Assembly: GCF_013085465.1 (NCBI RefSeq)
Contig: NZ_CP049838.1
Location: 310,001 to 374,000, forward strand
Source of the DNA: Streptomyces asoensis
Lineage (GTDB): Bacteria; Actinomycetota; Actinomycetes; Streptomycetales; Streptomycetaceae
Direction of reading: 5' to 3'
DNA: 64,000 nucleotides
The notes under the pieces are model-generated. The model saw only the letters and a list, made by a program, of their open reading frames with translations. It did no database searches and was not told the DNA's origin. Below are positions 42,308-52,800 of this stretch, piece after piece (position 1 is the first letter of the stretch; every line of letters starts with the position of its first letter). A program made the position numbers and the translations under genes.

Positions 42308-42883
42308 TCACCGTCTCGGTCCCGCGACGGCGTAGGCCGCGGTGCCGACGACCGCGAGGACCAGGGCCGTCCAGGTGCCCGCCGCCGTGCCGGGAGGCAG
42401 CAGCATCCAGGTCGCCACCTGCATCGGCGCACTTGTCGGGGGCGGGGCGAAGAACGAGAACGACAGCCAGGCGAACGGCAGCGTCCATGCGTACTGACCG
42501 CCCGAGAGCGCCGCGCCCAGGGCGACCAGTCCCATCAGGCCTGCGCTGTCCCGGACGACGAACGCGGTGGCGGCCATGTCCTGGCCCAGCGCCCGCGCTG
42601 TCAGCAGCACCGTGCCGACGACCGCGCCGGCGAGCAGCACGTGCGCCGCTCTGCGGGGCACCCAGCGGATCGCGGCCGTCCGGTCCAGCGCGAGGTCCTG
42701 CCCGCCGAGCCCGACGGAGGCTGCCATCGCCCCCGCAGCGAGCACGAGCACGGGCAGCCGCGGATCACCGGGCCCCTCGCCCCCGTCCCGGGCGAGCGCC
42801 CACACCGTCACCGCGCCGATCACCACCGCGGCGAGCGACGCGGGTACCTGACGCGAGCGCGCGTACAGAGTCAGCCATCTCAC
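42308..42883 (-). CDS. Small ABC-type membrane protein (second permease subunit)
   Basis: A 191-aa hydrophobic protein with about five or six membrane segments (VPASLAAVVIGAVTVWALA, LPVLVLAAGAMAASVGL, AAHVLLAGAVVGTVLL, and others). Its GTG start overlaps the stop of the larger permease (GTGA). No catalytic motif is visible. As the last gene of an ABC operon it is probably a transport subunit or accessory membrane protein. Tail AYAVAGPRR is cytoplasmic. Confidence 0.75.
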   Translation of the reverse strand: MRWLTLYARSRQVPASLAAVVIGAVTVWALARDGGEGPGDPRLPVLVLAAGAMAASVGLGGQDLALDRTAAIRWVPRRAAHVLLAGAVVGTVLLTARALGQDMAATAFVVRDSAGLMGLVALGAALSGGQYAWTLPFAWLSFSFFAPPPTSAPMQVATWMLLPPGTAAGTWTALVLAVVGTAAYAVAGPRR

Positions 42884-44277
42884 CGGGACGTACCGCCTTT
42901 CAGCGCGTCGAACGCGTCGCCCTTGCAGGAGAACCCGGCGGAGCGCATCGCGTTGATCCGCGAGAGCTGCTCGGCCCGCGGAAGCGCCTTGAGTTCCTTC
43001 CACACCGGGCGGGTCTCGGCGTCGAGCTCGCGGCGCACACCTGCCGACGTGCCCGGAAGCGGCCTGAGGTCCCCGAGGACCCAGCCCACCGCGACGGTCT
43101 GCGCGAATTGATCTCCCCCGAAGCTGCTCCAGCCGACGGGGGTGCACCCTGGCACCATGCCTTTGGCGATCAGGGCCCAGGTCAGCTCCTCGCTCTTCGC
43201 GGCGGCGATGATGTCGTCGTCGAGGTCGAACAGCACGGTCTTGCGGGACCACTGCGGCGTGGAGCCGTCCGGCAGTACGGCGGTGTTCTCCCGGACCGAG
43301 ACCGGCGCCTGACTGCCCAGGGCGCCGTGCAGCAGGCGCAGTGCCTCCTTGCCGGGACCCGCGAGGTCGGCGAGTCGTGCCTGCTGCGTCTTCGTCACAC
43401 ACACCGGGCCGTCGCACACCAGCTCCGCGGCCGCCTCGTCGACGACGTACATCCGGCCCGGGTCGGAGGGGAGGACGAGCAGGGCGAGCGCCGCGCCCGC
43501 CAGGACGGGCGTCAGGGCGATCAGCCGGGCGCGTAGGGTCGCGGCGACCAGCAGCGCGAAGCCGGTCGCGGCCATGCCGAGCAGCCAGATCGTCTGCCCG
43601 ACGTGCACGGAGGCGGAGAGCGTGACGAGCACGTCGTGCGCCTCGTCCACCGCCGGTGACAGCAGGGAGATCCGGTTCGGTTCCGTGCTCGTGATCCCCG
43701 TCGCCGTGGTCGTCTCCGTCCGGCCCGGCGACATGTTCATGAGGGCCGTGAACACGAAGGCGCCCATGGCCAGCGCGGGCGGGGTGAGCGCGGATGGCAG
43801 GGCCCGCCCGGCCCCCATGCCCAGCACGGCCCCCGCGACGAGAGACAGTGCCCCCACCAGGGAGATCGGCAGCCACCCGAGGTGCATGTACTCGGTGTTG
43901 GCGAGCACCTGGACCCCACCCACGAGGACGAGGAGCGCAAAGGCCGAGGCCAGCGTGATGGCCGTCGTGCCCGCCCCCGTGGCCGCGCGGTGCCGGGCGG
44001 GCCGCGGTGTGCTCGTCAGCAGCTCGGACATCTTCGAGCGGTGGTCGCGCAGGCCCTGGAGCGCCCCGAGCCCCACGGCGAGCGGCCACAGGTAGAACAG
44101 CAGGGCGCGGGTCCACAGGGCCATGGACGTCCACTGGGCCGTCCATGCCGTGGTCCCCGTCCACCACGCACCGTTCAGCAGGTACAGGAACGCCAGCGCC
44201 GTCGCCAGGATCATGGCGCCGGCCCACGGGGCGACGGAGCGTCTCAGTTCGATGCGCAGGACACGGATGTTCACCAA
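42880..44277 (-). CDS. ABC transporter permease-like protein with large soluble domain
   Basis: A 465-aa protein. The first ~290 residues contain six or seven membrane segments, beginning IRVLRIELRRSVAPWAGAMILATAL as in ABC-2-type permeases. The last ~175 residues are soluble and contain three cysteines (ELVCDGPVCV, FSCKGD), so they probably face outside; they include KTVLFDLDDDIIAA. It overlaps the ATPase gene by 7 nt and the next gene by 4 nt. The substrate is unknown; the extracytoplasmic domain could bind it. Confidence 0.8.
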   Translation of the reverse strand: MVNIRVLRIELRRSVAPWAGAMILATALAFLYLLNGAWWTGTTAWTAQWTSMALWTRALLFYLWPLAVGLGALQGLRDHRSKMSELLTSTPRPARHRAATGAGTTAITLASAFALLVLVGGVQVLANTEYMHLGWLPISLVGALSLVAGAVLGMGAGRALPSALTPPALAMGAFVFTALMNMSPGRTETTTATGITSTEPNRISLLSPAVDEAHDVLVTLSASVHVGQTIWLLGMAATGFALLVAATLRARLIALTPVLAGAALALLVLPSDPGRMYVVDEAAAELVCDGPVCVTKTQQARLADLAGPGKEALRLLHGALGSQAPVSVRENTAVLPDGSTPQWSRKTVLFDLDDDIIAAAKSEELTWALIAKGMVPGCTPVGWSSFGGDQFAQTVAVGWVLGDLRPLPGTSAGVRRELDAETRPVWKELKALPRAEQLSRINAMRSAGFSCKGDAFDALKGGTSR

Positions 44278-45080
44278 GTGCCCCTACCGTGCTTGGGGTT
44301 GAGCAGCAGCGCCGAGTAGCCGCGCTCCAGCGGGCTGTCACCCACGTGCTCCGGGCCGCCCACCGAGGCCAGCTCGTCCGGAGGGCCCTGGAAGACCAGC
44401 CGGCCCTCGGCGAAGAGCACCACGTCGGTGCAGGCGACGGCGACGTCCTCCACCAGATGGGTCGAGACGACCACGCAGGTGTCCGTGCCCAGTTCCTGAA
44501 GCAGCTCGCGGAAGCGCAGCCGCTGCGCCGGGTCCAGGCCGGCCGTCGGTTCGTCCAGCAGCAGGATCAACGGGTCGTTGACGATGGCCTGGGCGATGCC
44601 GACCCTGCGCACCATGCCGCCCGACAGGGCCTTCATCTTCTCGTCGACGCGGTCCGCCAGGCCCACCCGCTCCACGGCGCGCTGCACCGCCGCGGGGATG
44701 TCCGCCTTGGGCACCTCCTTCAACCACGCCATGTACTCGACGAACTCGCGCACCGTGAAGCGCTTGTAGTAGCCGAACTCCTGCGGCAGGTAGCCGATCC
44801 GACGGCGCAGCGCCCGGTGCTCGCCCATGCCGCCCGCGGCCTCGCCGAGCAGCTTCAGGGTGCCCTCGGTGGGGCGCAGCACGGTGGCCAGCGTCCGGAT
44901 GAGGGTGGTCTTGCCCGCCCCGTTGGGGCCGAGGAGGCCGTGCACGCCGGTGCCCAGCGACAGGTCGAGGCCGTCGACGGCCATCCGTTTCCTGCCGACC
45001 CTGACCTTCAGCCCGGTCGCCTGGATCTCCCAGGCGTAGGCCGTCGGTGCGATGTCGGCCGCGCTCACCGCAGACGTCAT
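44271..45080 (-). CDS. ABC transporter ATP-binding protein
   Basis: A 269-aa ATPase. Walker A GPNGAGKTT, Q-loop YLPQEFG, signature LSGGM, Walker B LILLLDEPTAGLD and the His switch STHLVEDV are all present. The ATG at 45080 has AAAGGAA upstream; an ATG at 45104 overlapping the previous stop (ATGA) would add eight residues. It is the exporter type that works with ABC-2 permeases, consistent with the two membrane genes that follow. Confidence 0.93.
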   Translation of the reverse strand: MTSAVSAADIAPTAYAWEIQATGLKVRVGRKRMAVDGLDLSLGTGVHGLLGPNGAGKTTLIRTLATVLRPTEGTLKLLGEAAGGMGEHRALRRRIGYLPQEFGYYKRFTVREFVEYMAWLKEVPKADIPAAVQRAVERVGLADRVDEKMKALSGGMVRRVGIAQAIVNDPLILLLDEPTAGLDPAQRLRFRELLQELGTDTCVVVSTHLVEDVAVACTDVVLFAEGRLVFQGPPDELASVGGPEHVGDSPLERGYSALLLNPKHGRGTW

Positions 45081-45100
45081 GTGGTGTTCCTTTCCGATCG

Positions 45101-45919
45101 TCATCGATGGGCTCCCAGCACGGAGTACGCGCCTCTGCGGGCGATCACGACACCGATGCCGAGTGCGAGGATCAGCCCCCACGCGGGCAGACCGCCCGAC
45201 TGAAGGGCGAAGGTCGTACGGCTGGTGGCCAGGGTCGGCGCCACGACCACGGCGGCCCACACGGCGGCCAGCACGACGGCGGCGCGGGTCACACCGACGA
45301 CACCGCCGAGCGCCAGGGTCGTCGCGGTGAAGGCCAGACAGGGCAGCAGCCACTGGGCCACCATCACCCCCGTCACCCATCCGCCCACCAGCAGCGCGGG
45401 GACGACCACGCCGAGCACGGACGCGGTGCGCCGCAGCACCAGATAGAGCCCGACCCTGGGCACCGAGGCGGTCAGTTCGTACGCCGGGTCCAGACCGCGC
45501 GACCAGGACGCCGCGACCCCGAGCACGGGCAGGACCGGCGCGAACAGCAGCACCAGCGACACCTCGCCGGAGCCGTTGTAGACCAGGTCGAGCAGCGGGG
45601 CCAGCAGCGTCACGCCCACGACCATGGCGAGCCACGGCACCATCGTGGGCGTCATCCACCTCGACAGCCGCGCCGACCAGCGCCGTCCGCGCGGCATCGT
45701 GGCGGTGACCGCCAGCTGGGGTTCGAGGCCCGACCACACGGTGTCGACCAGCGACGCCACGGCGGGCACCTCGGCACCGACAGCGGCAGACAGCCGGTCA
45801 CGGCACACCCGGCACGCCTCCAGATGGGCCTCCACGGCCCACACCTCGTCGGCGGCGAGGTCCGTGCCGCCGCGCGCGTATCCGTCGATGATCCGCATCG
45901 ACGCGTGTTCCACACTCAT
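45101..45919 (-). CDS. Membrane-bound zinc-finger anti-sigma factor
   Basis: A 272-aa protein with an N-terminal zinc-finger anti-sigma domain (residues ~1-50): the HLEACRVCRDRL segment gives the H-x3-C-x2-C ligands. Six hydrophobic segments follow (from WMTPTMVPWLAMVVGVTLLA). It starts at an ATG overlapping the sigma-factor stop (ATGA). ZAS-domain proteins hold ECF sigma factors inactive at the membrane. Having six membrane spans rather than one is unusual and suggests that it senses a membrane state or the adjoining ABC complex. Confidence 0.88.
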   Translation of the reverse strand: MSVEHASMRIIDGYARGGTDLAADEVWAVEAHLEACRVCRDRLSAAVGAEVPAVASLVDTVWSGLEPQLAVTATMPRGRRWSARLSRWMTPTMVPWLAMVVGVTLLAPLLDLVYNGSGEVSLVLLFAPVLPVLGVAASWSRGLDPAYELTASVPRVGLYLVLRRTASVLGVVVPALLVGGWVTGVMVAQWLLPCLAFTATTLALGGVVGVTRAAVVLAAVWAAVVVAPTLATSRTTFALQSGGLPAWGLILALGIGVVIARRGAYSVLGAHR

Positions 45920-46479
45920 GCCAGCGCCTCCCGCATCGCGATCCGGGCCCGGCGGGCACGGGTCTTGACCGTGCCCTCGGGCAGCCCGAGCAGGACCGCG
46001 GTCTCCCGGACGGACAGCCCGTCGAGCACCATGGCCTGGAGTACCTGTCTCAACTCCGGCGCGAGGCGCCGCAGCGCGTCCCCGACGTCACCGCCGACGG
46101 TCGCCGCGAGCACCTCCTCCTCGGCGGCGGGCGCCGCGTCGGGCACAGCGGCGGCCGGCGGCGGCTCCGCGTGGTGAGCCCTGCGTCGGAAGGCGTCGAC
46201 CAGGCGGCGCGCCGCAATCGTCCACAGCCAACCCGTGGCCGACCCTCCGACCGCGGCCCCGGCGAACGCACCCGCCGCGCGCCACACCGCCAAGTAGGTC
46301 TCCTGCATGACCTCCGCGACGATCTGCTCGTCCACACACCGGCGGCGCAGCCGCACCGCCATCCACGGCGCCGTACGCCGGTACAACTCCTCGAACGCGG
46401 CACGGTCGCCTTTTGCCACCAGCCGGACGAGACGCTCCTCGTCCACCTCGTGCAGCGCTGCCGCCCTGACTGATCTCAC
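45916..46479 (-). CDS. ECF-type RNA polymerase sigma factor
   Basis: A protein of about 187 aa from the GTG at 46479; an ATG at 46536 is in frame, but it would leave only 5 nt between the terminator hairpin and the start. Region 2: FEELYRRTAPWMAVRLRRRCVDEQIVAEVMQETYLAVWR and WLWTIAARRLVDAFRRR. Region 4: LPEGTVKTRARRARIAMREAL with LDGLSVRETAVLLGLPEGTVKTR. Linked to a membrane anti-sigma and an ABC exporter in one overlapping operon, it probably controls its own operon. Confidence 0.9.
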   Translation of the reverse strand: MRSVRAAALHEVDEERLVRLVAKGDRAAFEELYRRTAPWMAVRLRRRCVDEQIVAEVMQETYLAVWRAAGAFAGAAVGGSATGWLWTIAARRLVDAFRRRAHHAEPPPAAAVPDAAPAAEEEVLAATVGGDVGDALRRLAPELRQVLQAMVLDGLSVRETAVLLGLPEGTVKTRARRARIAMREALA

Positions 46480-46541
46480 GCCAGCTAGACGCTCGAGCCC
46501 GGCCGCAGGTTTTCCCCTCGACGTGATCCCCACCACATGCC

Positions 46542-46594
46542 GCCCACCGCGGCAGAGCCGGGGACCTGGTCCCGGTGACTCTGCCGCGGTGGGC
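46542..46594. terminator. Large terminator between rhamnosidase and sigma genes
   Basis: A perfect 16-bp stem GCCCACCGCGGCAGAG (46542-46557) and its complement (46579-46594), with a loop that itself pairs partly. It starts 15 nt after the GH78 stop and insulates the sigma operon. Confidence 0.85.
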
Positions 46595-46608
46595 CTGAAG
46601 GACTGGGG

Positions 46609-49600
46609 CTACAGCGTCGAGCCGAAGCTCCAGTGCCCCGAACCGACCGCGTACACGGCTTCGGTGGTCGTGGAGCGCACCGGGTGCGCGCCCTTCGGGG
46701 CGGTGATGTGGCCGTCACCGGTGGGGACATGGATCTCCGCCGTGCTGCCGGCCGGCACCTCCACCGTCAGGCGGAAGCGGTCGCCCGTGCGGGCCCAGTC
46801 GGTGCGGGCCGGACCGTACGGGGTGCGGTACGAGCCGGACGCCGAGGTCAGGTCGCCCTCGACGGCCGGGTCGATGAGCAGTTCCGCGTAGCCCACCGAC
46901 CGGGGCGTCTGCGCGATGCCGGCGACCCTGCCGGTGAACCAGGAGTCGATGGCTCCGAGCATGAAGTGGTTCTGCGACTGGCCGGGGCCGCCGTCCCAGG
47001 ACTCGCCGAGCGTGGTGTTGCCGGCGGCCACCTGGTAGCCGTGACTGGGGCTGGTGGTCCGGGTGGCGATGCGCTGGACGACGTCGTCGCGGCCGGCCCC
47101 GGAGAGGACGCGGAACGCGGCGGGCAGGGAGATCTCACCGAGCAGCAGGTGGTGGCCCGCGGTCTCGACGGCTCCGATGAAGTGGGCCAGCAGGCGGTCC
47201 TTCTCCCCTTCCGGGTAGGCGCCCATGTCGAGGGCGAGGGCCTCCGCCCCCTGACCGCCGGCCGCGAAGGTGCCGGTCGCCGCGTCGTAGTACTTGGCCG
47301 CCAGGGCCCGGGCGGCGGTGTCGGCCTTCGTCCGGTAGTCCGCGGCCGCCGCGTCGTCGTCGAGGACGGTGGAGATCCGGGCGAGGGCGTCCACGACGCG
47401 CCAGTAGCCGTACGTGCCGGCCACCGCGCGCGGGAAGGTGCGGTCCGGGGTGAACCAGTCGCCGAGGCCGTAGTCGAGGATGCCGTCGGTCACCTGGGTC
47501 TGGAGGAAGGCCGCGTACCGGCGCATGCGGGGGTAGTAGGTGCGCAGGGTGTCGGCGTCGCCGTAGGTGGTGTACAGCTGCCAGGGCACCAGGACGAAGG
47601 CGCCGCCCCAGTTGGAGTCGTTGCGGTACGCGCCCGGCAGGCTCGTGTACTCGGGAACGGTGCTGGGGATCAGTCCCTCGGCGGTCTGCGCGTCGGCCAT
47701 GTCCCGGACGATCTTGCGCAGCTGGGCCTGCATGTCGTAGTTGGCGGCCAGTGCGGGGAAGACCAGCTGGTCCTGTTCGAGCCAGCCCAGCTTCTCCCGG
47801 CTCGGGCAGTCGGTGAGGACGCTCATCATGTTGCCCTCGATGGCCCCGCGGATCAGTCCGTGGATGCCGTTGATCAGCGGGTCGGAGCTGGTGAAGGTGC
47901 CGGCCGAGGCGTTGTCTGTACGCAGCACCTTGCCGCGCACGGTGACCTTCGCCCCGTCGGGCAGGCCTCTCAACTCCAGGTAGCGGAAGCCGTGGTAGCT
48001 GAAGGTCGGATGCCAGGTGGCACTGCGGGTGTCGCGGGTGGTGTAGCTGTCCCACAGGGGGCCGCCGACGTTGCTGATGGACTGGAAGGCGTGGCCGTCC
48101 TTGAGACTCTCGGCCGGGTAGACGCGGATCTCCGTGCCGGCGGCCGCGCTGACGGTGATCTCCGGCCAGCCGGCGATGTTGCGGCCCAGATCGAAGACGC
48201 GGCTCCCCGCGGCCCCGTCGACCTCCTGGCCGGTGAGGGTCTGCACGACCCGGATCGGTTCGGTCTCACGGGCGCTGAGTGCGGCGGGCGCGTCCGTGGT
48301 GCCCGGGGCGGCGACGGTGACCGCGCGGTCCCAGGAGCGGCGGTCGCCCCGGGGCTCGTCCCAGCGCGGGATCTCGCGGCGCGCGTCGTAATCCTCGCCG
48401 CCGTACCAGTTGCTGGAGGTGGTGGGACCGAGTGTGGTGCGCCAGTCGTCGCCGGTCTTCACAATGCGGACGCTGCCGTCGGCGAGCGTGATCTCCAGCT
48501 GCGCGATGAGCTTGGGGTCGCTGATGTCGCCGTACAGCTTGCGGTAGCGGTCGGCGGTGCTGACGACGTTGGACATCCCGTTGCCCAGCGCCACGCCGAA
48601 GGTGTTGGCGCCCGCTCGCAGCCGGTCGGTGACGTCGTAGGTGGCGTACTGGACGCGTTCGCGGTAGTCGGTGTTGGCCGGCTCCAGCACGGCGTCGCCC
48701 ACCGGCTCGCCGTTGAGGGTGGCGTCGTAGATGCCCAGACCGGCGATGTACAGGCGGGCGCTGCGCACGCCGCGCGGCAGCGTGAAGTCGTCGGCGAGCA
48801 GCGGCAGTCCGGCCGGAAGGTAGGACTTCGGTGGCTGCCCGCCGGTGACCGCGGAGACCCGGGTGTACGGTCCGGTCGCGTCGTCGGCCGTGGACAGGGC
48901 GTAGTCGACGGGGAAGTTCGGGACGCGGCCGTCGGCGGTGAGGACGTCCGCGCGCGGATAGAGCGCCACCCGGTCGAAGGCCTTGGCCGACTTGAGGTCG
49001 AGGGTGAGGGTGACGGGGGTGGCCGAGGTGTCGGCGGAGGTGTGGGCCGCGCTGGAGTAGCCGGCGGCGGTCTGGAGGGCGCTGTTGGGCAGGCCGTCCA
49101 CCGCGAGGGCGGGCTCGTAGGTCTTGCGGATGGTGGTCGTCTCGGAGGCGGTGACCGTGGCGCCCTTGGCGAGCCCCGCCGTGGAGGTCTCCGAGTCCCG
49201 TACGTCGATCTCGCCGAGCTGGAGCCGCCAGGTCCGGGCGTCGACGCTCTCCTTGAGCGGCAGGCCGAGGCGGGTCACGTCGAGCCGGAGGTAACGGGCG
49301 GTCGTGCGGGGCAGTTCGACGACGACCGGCTCGATCTCCCGCTGGCTCAGTCGCCAGTCGGGGTGGGTGATCCAGTCGGCGTCCCAGTCGGACGCCCGGG
49401 TCAGCCCGGTCTCGAAGACGGCGGTGTCGCTCCAGCCGGAGTCGCGGCCGGCCCCGGACCAGAGCATGACGCGCCAGTGGACGCGGGTGCGGGAGCCGAG
49501 CGCGCGGCCCGCGTAGGTCGTCTCCGGTACGGCGGAGGAGACCTTGCCGGAGTCCCACAGGTCCGCCCGGCCAGACCGCAGGCGCTCGGCCGAGGTGGCC

Positions 49601-49854
49601 GCCTGGATGCGATAGGCGCTCTGCGTGACGCTCGCGGTGCGGGCCGTGGTCTGCCAGCTGAGCACCGGGGAGGTGTCGTCGATGCCGAGCGCCTCGTCGA
49701 GGTGCTGGGTACGCAGGTGCCCCGGGGTGAGGGTGCCGGCGGTCGCGGCGGAGGCCGTGACGGTGCCGGAGACGGCGGTGACGAAGGCGGTCACCGCGGC
49801 GGGCAGCAGGAGGGCGAGGCGCCGGCGTCCGACGCGGGATCTGGATCTGGGCAT
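46609..49854 (-). CDS. GH78 alpha-L-rhamnosidase, secreted
   Basis: A 1081-aa secreted enzyme. The ATG at 49854 (GAAGGA upstream) opens RSRSRVGRRRLALLLPAAV...TASA, a signal peptide. Domains in order: Fn3-like N-terminal PGHLRTQHLDEALGIDDTSPVLSW, an inserted discoidin-like segment (~170-290), Bac_rhamnosid_N (YIAGLGIYDATLNGEPVG), the rhamnosid linker GGEDYDARRE, the (alpha/alpha)6 barrel with REKLGWLEQDQLV, and the C-terminal beta-sandwich. GH78 enzymes release terminal L-rhamnose from pectic rhamnogalacturonan or flavonoid glycosides. Last gene of a three-gene operon. Confidence 0.93.
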   Translation of the reverse strand: MPRSRSRVGRRRLALLLPAAVTAFVTAVSGTVTASAATAGTLTPGHLRTQHLDEALGIDDTSPVLSWQTTARTASVTQSAYRIQAATSAERLRSGRADLWDSGKVSSAVPETTYAGRALGSRTRVHWRVMLWSGAGRDSGWSDTAVFETGLTRASDWDADWITHPDWRLSQREIEPVVVELPRTTARYLRLDVTRLGLPLKESVDARTWRLQLGEIDVRDSETSTAGLAKGATVTASETTTIRKTYEPALAVDGLPNSALQTAAGYSSAAHTSADTSATPVTLTLDLKSAKAFDRVALYPRADVLTADGRVPNFPVDYALSTADDATGPYTRVSAVTGGQPPKSYLPAGLPLLADDFTLPRGVRSARLYIAGLGIYDATLNGEPVGDAVLEPANTDYRERVQYATYDVTDRLRAGANTFGVALGNGMSNVVSTADRYRKLYGDISDPKLIAQLEITLADGSVRIVKTGDDWRTTLGPTTSSNWYGGEDYDARREIPRWDEPRGDRRSWDRAVTVAAPGTTDAPAALSARETEPIRVVQTLTGQEVDGAAGSRVFDLGRNIAGWPEITVSAAAGTEIRVYPAESLKDGHAFQSISNVGGPLWDSYTTRDTRSATWHPTFSYHGFRYLELRGLPDGAKVTVRGKVLRTDNASAGTFTSSDPLINGIHGLIRGAIEGNMMSVLTDCPSREKLGWLEQDQLVFPALAANYDMQAQLRKIVRDMADAQTAEGLIPSTVPEYTSLPGAYRNDSNWGGAFVLVPWQLYTTYGDADTLRTYYPRMRRYAAFLQTQVTDGILDYGLGDWFTPDRTFPRAVAGTYGYWRVVDALARISTVLDDDAAAADYRTKADTAARALAAKYYDAATGTFAAGGQGAEALALDMGAYPEGEKDRLLAHFIGAVETAGHHLLLGEISLPAAFRVLSGAGRDDVVQRIATRTTSPSHGYQVAAGNTTLGESWDGGPGQSQNHFMLGAIDSWFTGRVAGIAQTPRSVGYAELLIDPAVEGDLTSASGSYRTPYGPARTDWARTGDRFRLTVEVPAGSTAEIHVPTGDGHITAPKGAHPVRSTTTEAVYAVGSGHWSFGSTL

Positions 49855-49898
49855 GGAGGTCCTTCGGGAAATGGTTCCTTCGGCCGGAGAGGTGCGCG

Positions 49899-52800
49899 TC
49901 AGACGCGGTCGAGCACGGCGGTCACGCGGCGCCGGAAGCGCAGGCTCACCGGGCCGAGCAGCCCGGAGGGCAGCGGCTTGTTGCGCTCGTTGGAGAGGGT
50001 GTTGGAGACGCGTACGGCGAGGCGGTTGCCTCCGGGGACGAGCAGACCGGTGACGTCCGTGACGAACGGCGCCCACAGCAACGGGTCGAGTTCCTTGCCG
50101 TTGACCGTCACCCCGGCCACGTCCCGCACGTCGCCGAGGTCGAGCAGGACGCGCCGGCCGTCGAGGAGGGCACGGTCCACGTCGATCCGCGTGGTGTAGG
50201 TGCCGCTGCCGGAGAACAGGGGGGCGGTCGTGGTCCAGCTGCCGAGCGGGCCGGTGACCGGGGTGTCGCCGTCGCGTTCCAGGGTGAGCGTCCAGTCGCC
50301 GGTGACGGGGACCGGGGTGAGCGTGTCGTCGACGCGGACCGTGCCCCGGTAGGTGCGGCCGGAGTCGGTGCCGGTGAGCCGATGGGTGCCGGGCTCCGAC
50401 ACCTCGACCGTGGCCCGCAGGTCGCGGCCGTGCCGCTCGACGGAGAGGACGTCCACGGAGGCGTCCGTGAGGTGGGGCGGGGCCGCGGCGTTCCGGCGCA
50501 CGACGAGGATCCGGGTCTCGTACGCCTCGAAGGTCAGCGGTACGTGCAGGCCGCGCCTGCTCGCCCGGTGGACGGGCGCCGGCGTGGTCTCACCGGTCGC
50601 CGGGTCCCACAGCTCCGGAACACCCTCGGCGGCCAGGACCGCGGTGGTCGCGACGGCCGTGGCGCTCTCGTTGTTGAACAGGAAGGCGGTGTCGTCGCCC
50701 CGGGTGACGCGCAGGGCCCGGATCGCCTCCCGGGCGGGTTCCAGGACGGCGACCGCCGCGCCGGCGTCCTGCGCGGCCGCGCCCAGGGCGGCCACGTCGG
50801 CGACGCGTACCGCGTGTCCCCGTCCGAAGGTGCGGCTGCCGGGGACGCCGTCGCCGAACAGGTCGTTCAGGGCGCGGGTCAGGGAGCGGTCGTTGCCATC
50901 GGCCTCGTCGGCGGGCAGCGTGCCCACGGCGACGACGGTGCCCCCGGACCGGACGAAGTCGCTCAGGGCCCGTACGGTGGCCGCGTCCAGGGTCGGAACG
51001 ACCGGCAGCACGACGAGGTCGTAGCGGGCGTCTCCGACGGCGAGGCGGCCGGACCGCACGCGAGCGTGGGCCAGCAGGTCCGGGTCGTCGGTGAGGGCAC
51101 CCTCGTGGAGGAGGTCGAAGTCGACCTGGGCGCGCTCCAGCGCGTAGGCGGCGTCGGCGAGGGCTCCGTCGATCTGGCCCTGCCGGTCGGTGCCGGTCCA
51201 CTGTTCGGCGGCTCGCTGCGGCTGGAGGATCGCCGTACGGGCGGCGGACGTGCCGCGGCCGGCCTCCATGACCCGGCCGATCCACTCGGCGAGCGGACGC
51301 ATGGACCACCACCAGGGGGCGCGGGGGCCGAAGGGCGGCGGGAAGTAGACGACCGCCTCGTCGGTCCACAGCGCGTGCAGGACGGTCAGGTTGACCCCGC
51401 GGGCGGCCTGCGCCCCGACGGTCGCGTGCACGAAGCCGGGCGTGACCTGCCAGCCCATGTTGCCGAACATCTCCATCAGAGCCCGCTCCCGGCCCATCTG
51501 GTGGGCGACCGAGACCGGGTTGCGCGGCAGCATGGTCTGCTGCCCGGCCACGTACTCGGCGGTGATGATGTCGCCGCCGGGGACCTGGGCCCACTGGTTG
51601 ACCTTGTGCAGGTCGCCGGTGGTGGGGATGCGCTTGGTGGGGGCGGCCTCGTCGTAGAGCGGGTTGGTGATCAGTGCGACGTTCCGCTCCTCGCACCAGC
51701 GGGCCTGGGCGCGGAAGTACTGGGCGAACCGGTTGGAGACGGCCTGCCAGTAGCGGCCGCGCGCGATCCGGCCGGTGCGGCCGAGGTCGTCGAAGGCGGC
51801 GGTGTAGGCCACGCCGGGCTCGACGTCGACCGCGCGCAGCGCCTTGTCGAGCGTCGGCGACCAGGGCAGCCGCTTGAAGTGGGCCTCGGCGGAGGCGAAG
51901 AACGGCTCGTCGTCCCAGAATCCGGGGACGACGGTGCCGAAGTACCTGCGGAAGCGGCGGTGGTACTCGCCGGGGACGATGTCGAGGAAGAGCCGTACGG
52001 GCTCGTCGTCGAGCAGGTCCACGTAACTGCGGCTGTAGCCCTGGGTGTCGTCGATCAGCGGAACGCCGCCGAACAGGTCGATCTGCCAACGCCCCGCGGG
52101 GACCTGCCAGTTGCCGTCCTTCGTGAGCCGTGCCGTCAGGTCGACCACGTCGGACCCGTCCGTGGTGCCGGCCGGGCGGGCCGCGGCGGCGACGGCCGTG
52201 ACGCGGAGGGACTCCCGCTCGGGGAAGTCGCCCGCGGCGGCCGCGTCGTCGAACGTCGTCGAGTACAGCGTGGTGCCGTCGGCCGCGATGACGGCGAGGC
52301 TGTCCCACAGGCCGCGTTCGTCGCCGACCGCACGCACCCCGACACCACCCGCGGGGTGGCGCTCGTCGGTCACGGAGCCCTTGTCGCGGCCGTCGAGGGT
52401 GACCGAGACGGTGGCGCCGCGGACGGTGACGGCAAGGGTGTGGAACCTGGTCTTGTTGAAGCCGTCGGTCCGGGTGCTGCGCAGCAGTTGCACGGGGTCG
52501 GAGCCCCGGGTCAGTCGCTGCACGGTGACGACACCGGTCTGATCGAAGGCGACCGCGTAGCCGTCCAGGGCGTCCGCGGAGGCCCGCACGACGAGCCCGG
52601 CGGCGGTGTGGTCCGCCTTGGCGCTCGCTGTGACGGTCAGGTCGCTCCACTCCTCCCCACCGCGCAGCACGGTGGCCCCGTCGAGGACCGCGGCGTCGGC
52701 GACCAGGCGTCCGGCCTCCACGCCCACGCCGGTGCTGCGGCGCAGGTCGGCGCGGGCCGGGCCGTGGACCACCGTGGTGGAACGCCACAGGGCCTTGAGC

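Noticed and set aside
46633..50199. Very long plus-strand frame (1188 codons)
   Set aside because: Antisense of the rhamnosidase and GH106-like genes, which have signal peptides and catalytic motifs.
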